From NCBI GenBank assembly GCA_036502085.1, contig DASXZD010000043.1:26690-90689 (forward strand): DNA of 64,000 nt, given 5' to 3'. The DNA comes from PALSA-505 sp036502085 (GTDB taxonomy: Bacteria > Actinomycetota > Actinomycetes > Streptosporangiales > Streptosporangiaceae). This document shows positions 58,242-64,000 of this stretch, piece after piece (the first letter of the stretch is position 1; every line of letters starts with the position of its first letter). Both the position numbers and the translations under genes were made by a program. A model generated the notes under the pieces. That model did not search any database. It was given only the letters and a program-made list of their open reading frames with translations, and was not told the DNA's origin.

Positions 58242-59348
58242 ATGGCAGTCATCGATTCCGCGGAGGAGATTAAGGAGCTCTCTTCCAAGCTGACCGGCGT
58301 GGAAGTGGTCCTTGACCTGGACGCTATGCGCCGTGAGGCCGGCAAGATGCGGGAGGCGGCTTCCAACCCCGACCTCTGGGAAGATCAGGAAAACGCACAG
58401 GCTGTCACCCGCCGCCTGGCCTACCTGGAAGGCGAGGTCACCCGGGTAGAAGGCCTGCGCAGCAGGCTCGATGACACTCAGGTGATGTTCGAGCTGGCGG
58501 ACAGTGAGAACGACGAGCCCACCCGGGTCGAGGCGACCAGGGACCTGGCCGCGCTGCGCAGCGAGATCAACGCGCTCGAGGTGCGGACGCTGCTGTCCGG
58601 CGAGTACGACGCCCGCGAGGCGCTGATCACCATAAACTCGCAGGCCGGCGGGGCGGACGCGGCCGACTTCGCGCAGAACCTGCAGCGCATGTACCTGCGC
58701 TGGGCCGAGCGGCACCACTACGCGACCGAGGTCTACGACACGTCCTACGCCGAAGAGGCGGGCATCAAGTCGACCACGTTCGCGGTCAAGGCGCCGTACG
58801 CCTACGGCACGCTGCGCGGCGAGCACGGCACGCACCGGATGGTCCGCATCTCCAAGTACGACAACCAGGGGCGCAGGCAGACCTCGTTCGCCGGCGTGGA
58901 CGTAGTGCCGGTCGTGCAGACCACCGACCACATCGAGATCAACGAAGACGAGATCCGGGTCGACGTCTACCGCTCCAGCGGTCCCGGCGGCCAGGGCGTC
59001 AACACCACCGACTCCGCCGTCCGGATCACTCACCTGCCCACCGGCATCGTGGTCTCCTGCCAGAACGAGCGCAGCCAGCTGCAAAACCGCGCGACGGCGA
59101 TGGGCGTGCTGCAGGCCAAGCTGCTCGAGCGCAAGCGGCAGGAGGAAGTGGAGACGCTATCTGAGCTGCGCGGCGAGGCGAGGAGCAGCTGGGGGACGCA
59201 GATTCGCAATTACGTCCTGTACCCCTACCAGAACGTGAAGGACGTCAGGACGGGCATCGAGACCGGGAACACCACCGCCGTGCTCGATGGCGAGATCGAC
59301 AACTTCATCGAGGCGGAGATCAGGTACATGCGGCGCAACGGCATCTGA
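58242..59348 (+). CDS. prfB: Peptide chain release factor 2 with non-canonical SKY tripeptide
   Basis: This 368-residue class I release factor has the peptidyl-transferase motif GGQ (residues 249-251, SSGPGGQGVNTTDSAVRITH). In RF2 the codon-recognition loop reads HRLVRISPFDNQ. Here it reads HRMVRISKYDNQ, so SPF is SKY (residues 204-206). RF2 releases chains at UGA and UAA, and UGA is the commonest stop in this window. No programmed frameshift is present, as expected in actinobacteria. Linkage to ftsE-ftsX-smpB is the conserved actinobacterial order. Confidence 0.96.
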   Translation: MAVIDSAEEIKELSSKLTGVEVVLDLDAMRREAGKMREAASNPDLWEDQENAQAVTRRLAYLEGEVTRVEGLRSRLDDTQVMFELADSENDEPTRVEATRDLAALRSEINALEVRTLLSGEYDAREALITINSQAGGADAADFAQNLQRMYLRWAERHHYATEVYDTSYAEEAGIKSTTFAVKAPYAYGTLRGEHGTHRMVRISKYDNQGRRQTSFAGVDVVPVVQTTDHIEINEDEIRVDVYRSSGPGGQGVNTTDSAVRITHLPTGIVVSCQNERSQLQNRATAMGVLQAKLLERKRQEEVETLSELRGEARSSWGTQIRNYVLYPYQNVKDVRTGIETGNTTAVLDGEIDNFIEAEIRYMRRNGI

Positions 59349-59367
59349 CCGGGCGGCGACAGCTCCC

Positions 59368-59547
59368 TTAGTGCGAGAGCTGCAGGGCGATCATGACCAG
59401 CAGGACGGCGAACAGGGCCGCGATCAGCAGCGGAATTCCCACCGGCTGGGAGTGATGTACCTGCGACCTGGCCTCACGGCAGGCGGGACAGCGACCCTCG
59501 ACCACCGGTCCGGCACACCGCGCGCAAATCAGGTGTTCGCAGCTCAT
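59368..59547 (-). CDS. Small membrane protein with zinc-ribbon-like N-terminus
   Basis: This 59-residue protein has two CxxC pairs (CEHLICARC and GRCPACREA) followed by one C-terminal membrane helix (GIPLLIAALFAVLLVMIALQL). ATG 59547 follows GAAGGGA by 6 bases; ATG 59565 is less likely. It lies antisense-oriented between prfB and ftsE, and its promoter region faces ftsE. Function is unknown. Confidence 0.65.
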   Translation of the reverse strand: MSCEHLICARCAGPVVEGRCPACREARSQVHHSQPVGIPLLIAALFAVLLVMIALQLSH

Positions 59548-59774
59548 CAGGGTTCCCTTCGGCATTCGCCGTCACCCGGCCACTTCGGCGATGTTGGACC
59601 TTCAATGCCAGTTTCCCCCCTAGACTGTGCCGTGGCCAACTTGGACGTCGATCCCGGTGTGTCACCAGGAAGGCCACAGCAGAGCGGTCTGGCAGTGGGC
59701 GACCGTGAGGCCGCCTGGCTCGCCTGGCCGGCGACCCTTTCCCTCTTATCTTACCGATCGCGTGTGATGAATCT

Positions 59775-60464
59775 GTGATCCACTTCGATAACGTCAGCAA
59801 GCTGTACGCGAGCCAGAACCGGCCCGCCCTCGAGAACGTCAACATCGACGTCGAGAAGGGCGAGTTCATCTTCCTGGTCGGTCCGTCCGGCTCGGGAAAG
59901 TCGACGTTCCTCCGGCTGGTGCTCAAGGAGGAGCGGCCGACCGAAGGCAGGATCCACGTGGCCGGCAAAGACCTGGCGCGGCTGACGCCCTGGCGCATTC
60001 CGCTGCTGCGGCGCCGGATCGGCTGCGTCTTCCAGGACTTCAGGCTGCTGCCGAACAAGAACATCTACCAGAACGTCGCCTTCGCGCTCGAGGTCATCGG
60101 GAAGCCCAGGCGCTTCATCCGCAAGGTCGTACCCGAGGTCATCGACCTGGTCGGGCTGGAGGGCAAGCACGACCGGATGCCCGACGAGCTGTCCGGCGGC
60201 GAGCAGCAGCGGGTCGCCATGGCCCGGGCCTTCGTCAACCGGCCGATGATCCTGCTGGCGGACGAGCCGACCGGCAACATCGACCCGGCCACCTCGATCG
60301 GCATCATGAAGGTCCTTGACCGGATCAACCGGACCGGCACCACGGTCGTGATGGCCACGCACGACGCGGCCATCGTGGACTCCATGCGCAAGCGGGTGGT
60401 GGAGCTTGAGTTCGGCAAGGTCGTGCGAGACCAGGCGCGCGGGGTGTACGGCCAGGCTTACTGA
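59775..60464 (+). CDS. ftsE: Cell division ATP-binding protein FtsE
   Basis: This 229-residue ABC ATPase has Walker A GPSGSGKST, the Q-loop VFQDFRLL, the signature LSGGEQQR, Walker B ILLADEPTGNID and H-loop THDAA. FtsE works with FtsX to control peptidoglycan hydrolases at the septum. It starts at GTG 59775 and lies 75 bp before ftsX in the same transcript. Confidence 0.96.
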   Translation: MIHFDNVSKLYASQNRPALENVNIDVEKGEFIFLVGPSGSGKSTFLRLVLKEERPTEGRIHVAGKDLARLTPWRIPLLRRRIGCVFQDFRLLPNKNIYQNVAFALEVIGKPRRFIRKVVPEVIDLVGLEGKHDRMPDELSGGEQQRVAMARAFVNRPMILLADEPTGNIDPATSIGIMKVLDRINRTGTTVVMATHDAAIVDSMRKRVVELEFGKVVRDQARGVYGQAY

Positions 60465-60538
60465 CCGACCGGCCCCAGACAAAGCAGCGGCCCGCTCCTG
60501 ACCAGGGCCGCCCGGCGATACCGAGGGATTCAGCGGCG

Positions 60539-61450
60539 ATGCGCGCACAGTTTGTTTTGATGGAGGTATGGACGGGGCTGCGACGCAACCTCACGATGAC
60601 GATCGCGCTCGTGGTGGTGGTGGCGATCAGCCTCTCCCTGCTCGGCACCGGCCTGCTCTTCGTCCAGCAGGTGAACAAGACCAGGACCTACTGGCAGGGC
60701 AAGGTCCAGATTTCGGTGTACCTGTGCACGCCCGTCAGCCCCAGCACGCAGTGTCGGCAGAACGGGGCGGCCAGTGCCGCCGAGATCGCGTCGATCAGGC
60801 ACGACCTGCAGAGCCTGCCACAGGTGGAGACGGTCTACTACGAGTCGGAAGCGCAGGCCTACCAGCACTTCAAGCAGGACTTCTCCCAGGATCCCTCGTT
60901 CGTGAACACGGTCAGCCCGGGCGAGATCCCCAATTCCTTCCAGGTCAAGCTGAAGAACCCGTCGGCCGACTTCAGCGTCGTGGCCGGCACCGTGCAGGGA
61001 CGGCCCGGGGTCGACGACATCATCGATGACCGGTCGATCCTGGACAACTTCTACAAGCTGCTCGACGGCGCCCGCAACGCGGTGGTGATCATCGCGGTCA
61101 TCCTGATCATCGCGGCGGCTCTGCTGGTAGCCAACACGATCCGGCTGTCCGCGTTCAACCGGCGCCGTGAGACCAGCATCATGCGGCTGGTCGGCGCATC
61201 CAACTTCTACATCCAGCTACCCTTCCTGGTGGAGGGCGTGATCGCCGGCCTGGTCGGCTGGGTGGTCGCGGGTGGGCTGCTCGTCGCGGTGAAGATGCTC
61301 GGGCTCGACACGCTGCAGAGCTACTTCACCTTCAACGTGAAGCTGTCGGCCGCGAATCTGATCGAGGTCATACTCTTGACGATGGTCGTCGGGGTGGCGC
61401 TCTGCGGCGTGACATCCTTCCTGACCCTGCGGCGCTACCTGCGGGTCTGA
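60539..61450 (+). CDS. ftsX: Cell division protein FtsX
   Basis: This 303-residue protein has the FtsX layout: N-terminal helix (LTMTIALVVVVAISLSLLGT), an extracellular loop of about 130 residues with two cysteines (LCTPVSPSTQC), and three C-terminal membrane segments (AVVIIAVILIIAAALLVANT, VEGVIAGLVGWVVAGGLLVA, LIEVILLTMVVGVALCGV). It transmits FtsE ATP hydrolysis to cell-wall hydrolases outside. Confidence 0.95.
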   Translation: MRAQFVLMEVWTGLRRNLTMTIALVVVVAISLSLLGTGLLFVQQVNKTRTYWQGKVQISVYLCTPVSPSTQCRQNGAASAAEIASIRHDLQSLPQVETVYYESEAQAYQHFKQDFSQDPSFVNTVSPGEIPNSFQVKLKNPSADFSVVAGTVQGRPGVDDIIDDRSILDNFYKLLDGARNAVVIIAVILIIAAALLVANTIRLSAFNRRRETSIMRLVGASNFYIQLPFLVEGVIAGLVGWVVAGGLLVAVKMLGLDTLQSYFTFNVKLSAANLIEVILLTMVVGVALCGVTSFLTLRRYLRV

Positions 61451-61476
61451 CGTCAGCTGAGGGGAGGTTCGCGCAG

Positions 61477-61941
61477 GTGCCGCGCGAGGAGGGAATCAAG
61501 ATCATCGCCCGGAACCGGCGGGCCAGGCACGAGTACCACATCGAGGACACCGTCGAGGCGGGCCTCGTCCTCACCGGCACCGAGGTGAAATCGCTGCGGG
61601 CCGGACGCGCCTCGCTGGCCGAGGCATTCGGCCAGGTGAGCGGGGATGAGCTGTACCTGCACAACATGCACATCCCCGAATACACGCAGGGCACGTGGAC
61701 CAACCATGAGCCGAGGCGGACGCGTAAGCTGCTGCTACACCGTAAGGAGATCGACAGGTTCGCCAGCCAGGCGGCCGAGCGCGGTTTCACCATCATCCCG
61801 TTGTCGCTGTACTTCTCTGGCGGCCGGGCCAAGGTCGAACTGGCGCTGGCCCGCGGCAAGCGGACATACGACAAGCGTCACGATCTGGCGCAGCGGGATG
61901 CGGCCAGGGAGGTGGACCGTGCCCTCCGACGGCGAAGGTGA
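61477..61941 (+). CDS. smpB: tmRNA-binding protein SmpB
   Basis: This 154-residue protein has the SmpB pattern IIARNRRARHEYHIEDTVEA, GLVLTGTEVKSLRAGR, LYLHNMHIPEYTQG and the basic C-terminal tail. It delivers tmRNA to stalled ribosomes. The ssrA gene, often nearby in actinobacteria, was not seen in this window. It starts at GTG 61477. Its stop overlaps the GTG of the next gene. Confidence 0.96.
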   Translation: MPREEGIKIIARNRRARHEYHIEDTVEAGLVLTGTEVKSLRAGRASLAEAFGQVSGDELYLHNMHIPEYTQGTWTNHEPRRTRKLLLHRKEIDRFASQAAERGFTIIPLSLYFSGGRAKVELALARGKRTYDKRHDLAQRDAAREVDRALRRRR

Positions 61942-64000
61942 CCGGGAAAGTCGGCATGCCCCCGTCCGCCCGTAGCGGGGGAGCGCACTCCGGTCCGCCG
62001 CCCCGGCCCCGGGCCCGGCTGCCGCTGCCCGGTCGGCTGGGCCGCGGAGCTTCGGTAGCAGCGCAGACTCAGGCGGGCGAAGCACCGGCGACTCCCCGTT
62101 CGGAAGAAAAAATCGCCCCACTATCGGGGGACGTCCCTGCCGCATACGTCAGCGGCCCGCAGCCGGTACTGACCGGAGGACCCGCCCCCGCAGCCGGGGG
62201 CGGCCCCGGTCGCGTGCGGGCCGCCTTCGCCCGGTCGCATCCGCTGCGCCTGGGCGCGCTGCTGGTGGTGGCCGCGGTGATCGCGGCCGGGCTGCTCGGC
62301 GGGCGGGCCCCCGACGCCTCCGCCGAGCCGACCGTGCAGTCGTTCCTGCTCGACTGGGAGCAGGGGCAGTACCTGCACGCGGGCGAGCTCACCACCGGCG
62401 ACCCGCAGGCCGTCGCGCTGGCCCTGCGGACGTCCTACCAGCAGCTCGACGCGGCCGCCGTCTCGATGAGCATCGGAGCGATCAGCCAGCACGGCAACAC
62501 CGCCGAAGCGCACTTCCAGGCCTCGGTCGACCTCGGCCAGGACGGCGCGCCGTGGGCCTACGAGGGCCGGTTCGCGCTAGCCTGGACGGGGTCAGGCTGG
62601 AGGGTCAAGTGGAGCCCCAGCGTGATCAACCCGGCCCTGCGCGCGGGCACCAGGCTGGCGGTCAGGACCACGCTGCCGTCCAGGGCGATGGTGCTCGGCG
62701 CCGGCGGGCAGCCGCTGCAGCGGATGGCCAGCACCTACCTGGCCGGCGTGCGGCCGGGCCGGCTGGCGGATCCGCAGGCTACGGCGGCGGCCTTCGGCCA
62801 GGTGACGGGGCTGGACACCGGCCAGGTGCGCGACCAGATTCTCGCCGCCCCGCGCGATGCGTTCCTCGGCCTGCTCACCCTCGACCCTGACTCCTACGCC
62901 CGGCTGCGCCACCAGCTGGCCGCGGTGCCCGGGCTGGTCGTCCGCCCGGTGCGGCGGCGGCTGTTCGACAGCATCGCGCCCGCCGTCGTCGGCTCGGTCG
63001 GGACCGAGGACTCGACGTCGTTCCGTCAGGACGGCGTGGCCTACCAGCCGGGCGATACCGTCGGGGAGTCCGGTCTGCAGCAGTACTACCAGCGCAAGCT
63101 GGTGGGCATGCCGACCACCGAGGTCGTGGTCGAGGACGCGGCCGGGCACCAGCTCTCGGTGCTGAAATCGTGGCAGGGCCGGCCGGGCCAGCCGGTGCGG
63201 ACGACGCTCAGCACCGGCGTGCAGTCCGCCGCCAACCGGGCCCTGGCCGGTACCTCCGGGGCGGCGGCCATCGTCGCCGTGCACGCCTCGACCGGGAAGA
63301 TCCTCGCGGTGGCGGCCCAGCCGGGGGGCGGCATCGCGCAGCCCGACCCGCTGGCCGGCCGGTACCCGCCCGGTCAGGCGTTCACGATCGTGTCGAGCGC
63401 CGCACTCCTGGACACCGGGCTGTCGCTGACCGATCCTGTGCCCTGCACGACTGCCAGCGACGTAGGCGGCCAGACGTTCACCAACGATCCCGCGACGCGC
63501 GGGCTCGGAGCGCAGCCGCTGTTCGGCGCGGACTTCGCGCACGGCTGCGGTACCGCGTTCGCCGGGCTGTCGCGGCGGCTCAGCCTGGGCGACCTGTCCC
63601 GGATGGCGGACCAGTTCGGCCTGGGGGCCTCCTGGCGGCTGCCGCTGCCCTCGTTCGCGGGCTCGGTGCCCGAGCCTTCGGATGACGCGCAGCTCGCGGC
63701 CAACACGATGGGCGCCGGGGGGATACAGGTGAGCCCGCTCGCCATGGCCATGATCGCGGCTCAGGTGGACTCGGGGGGCTGGCACACGCCGTCGCTGGTG
63801 ACCACCGCGGGCGATCCGCCCGCCGCGTCTGCTGTGTCGGCCGCGTCCGCCGCGTCCGCAACGGGCAAGGCGGAGCTCAGTGATCAGGTTGTCGGCGCGC
63901 TGCGCAGCCTGATGCGGGCGAGCGTGCGCTCGGGTGCGGCGCACGGGGCCAACCTGGACGGGCCTGCCGTCTACGGGCAGACCGGCCAGGCAGCGTTCGG
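61938..64000 (+). CDS. Penicillin-binding-protein-fold transpeptidase homologue lacking catalytic motifs (partial)
   Basis: The gene starts at GTG 61938 (GTGA overlap with smpB) and runs off the right edge after 687 residues. It has a cytoplasmic Pro/Gly-rich N-terminus, one membrane helix (LGALLVVAAVIAAGLLGG), an NTF2-like MecA_N domain (TVQSFLLDWEQGQYLHAGEL), a PBP dimer-like region and a transpeptidase domain (AAIVAVHASTGKILAVAAQP). The SxxK site, normally PPGSTFK, reads PPGQAFT (residues 480-483: QAFT). KTGT reads QTGQ (681-684). Both catalytic serine and lysine are gone. It is probably an inactive scaffold or sensor relative. Confidence 0.88.
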   Translation, partial: MTGKVGMPPSARSGGAHSGPPPRPRARLPLPGRLGRGASVAAQTQAGEAPATPRSEEKIAPLSGDVPAAYVSGPQPVLTGGPAPAAGGGPGRVRAAFARSHPLRLGALLVVAAVIAAGLLGGRAPDASAEPTVQSFLLDWEQGQYLHAGELTTGDPQAVALALRTSYQQLDAAAVSMSIGAISQHGNTAEAHFQASVDLGQDGAPWAYEGRFALAWTGSGWRVKWSPSVINPALRAGTRLAVRTTLPSRAMVLGAGGQPLQRMASTYLAGVRPGRLADPQATAAAFGQVTGLDTGQVRDQILAAPRDAFLGLLTLDPDSYARLRHQLAAVPGLVVRPVRRRLFDSIAPAVVGSVGTEDSTSFRQDGVAYQPGDTVGESGLQQYYQRKLVGMPTTEVVVEDAAGHQLSVLKSWQGRPGQPVRTTLSTGVQSAANRALAGTSGAAAIVAVHASTGKILAVAAQPGGGIAQPDPLAGRYPPGQAFTIVSSAALLDTGLSLTDPVPCTTASDVGGQTFTNDPATRGLGAQPLFGADFAHGCGTAFAGLSRRLSLGDLSRMADQFGLGASWRLPLPSFAGSVPEPSDDAQLAANTMGAGGIQVSPLAMAMIAAQVDSGGWHTPSLVTTAGDPPAASAVSAASAASATGKAELSDQVVGALRSLMRASVRSGAAHGANLDGPAVYGQTGQAAF

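Noticed and set aside
53517..59084. A 1855-codon open frame antisense to the glutamate dehydrogenase
   Set aside because: It is a GC-driven shadow of the GDH and prfB frames, rich in Arg/Gly/His with no domain, and such long antisense frames are expected at this GC content.

Overview
The window is very GC-rich DNA with frequent GTG starts and many 4-base stop/start overlaps (ATGA, GTGA). It looks like a chromosomal segment of an actinomycete. Markers are mycothiol biosynthesis (mshB), paired XRE/DUF397 genes, DUF3117, DUF3107, a SigE/anti-sigma/TatB locus, a large NAD-glutamate dehydrogenase, and the prfB-ftsE-ftsX-smpB block. The order (perhaps Streptosporangiales or a relative) is inference only. 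No rRNA, tRNA, CRISPR array or intact transposase was seen.

Layout. 1-2.3 kb: succinate dehydrogenase/fumarate reductase subunits (minus strand) and mshB. 2.3-5.2 kb: a lower-GC accessory cassette of an EACC1-like protein and a caspase-like protease with a membrane segment and a six-repeat PQQ-type propeller. 5.3-8.6 kb: DUF6113 protein, flavin reductase, an XRE/DUF397 pair and a decayed propeller gene between 71-bp direct repeats. 8.6-10.7 kb: ddaH-rocD. 10.8-15.2 kb: a transglycosylase-like protein, fdxA, dapC and a CysRS paralogue on the minus strand, divergent from dapD. 15.3-18 kb: LOG protein, a possible DHPS remnant, DivIVA-like protein and tag. 18-20 kb: enoyl-CoA hydratase, PaaX-type regulator, DUF3117. 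20-24 kb: O-methyltransferase, sigE, anti-sigma factor, RseB-like protein, tatB. 24-36 kb: mrp, NUDIX, PHP, MarC, MBL, RecB-like nuclease, DEAD helicase, ferritin-like protein, DUF3107, TetR, flavin oxidoreductase. 36-42 kb: hydrolase, nagA, SIS protein, PIG-L deacetylase, then a regulator/MFS pair. 42-53 kb: CocE hydrolase, HAD protein, vsr, pruA, a second HAD protein, a secreted PHP protein, a cyclic amidohydrolase, kynA. 53-64 kb: NAD-GDH, prfB, ftsE, ftsX, smpB and a transpeptidase-fold protein that runs off the right edge.

How the genes fit together. Several are central metabolism or housekeeping: the TCA cycle, diaminopimelate, arginine/proline/glutamate catabolism (ddaH, rocD, pruA, GDH), GlcNAc-6-P use (nagA plus SIS), translation termination and rescue, and division.

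The most interesting points are: the EACC1/caspase/propeller cassette; an RF2 whose SPF stop-codon-recognition tripeptide reads SKY; a terminal penicillin-binding-protein homologue whose SxxK and KTG motifs are both lost; two genes that appear to start at ATC or ATT behind strong Shine-Dalgarno sequences, and dapC with an apparent CTG start; enzymes lacking hallmark catalytic residues (CysRS-like, flavin oxidoreductase, a HAD protein); and many short in-frame tandem duplications of 15 or 18 bp.
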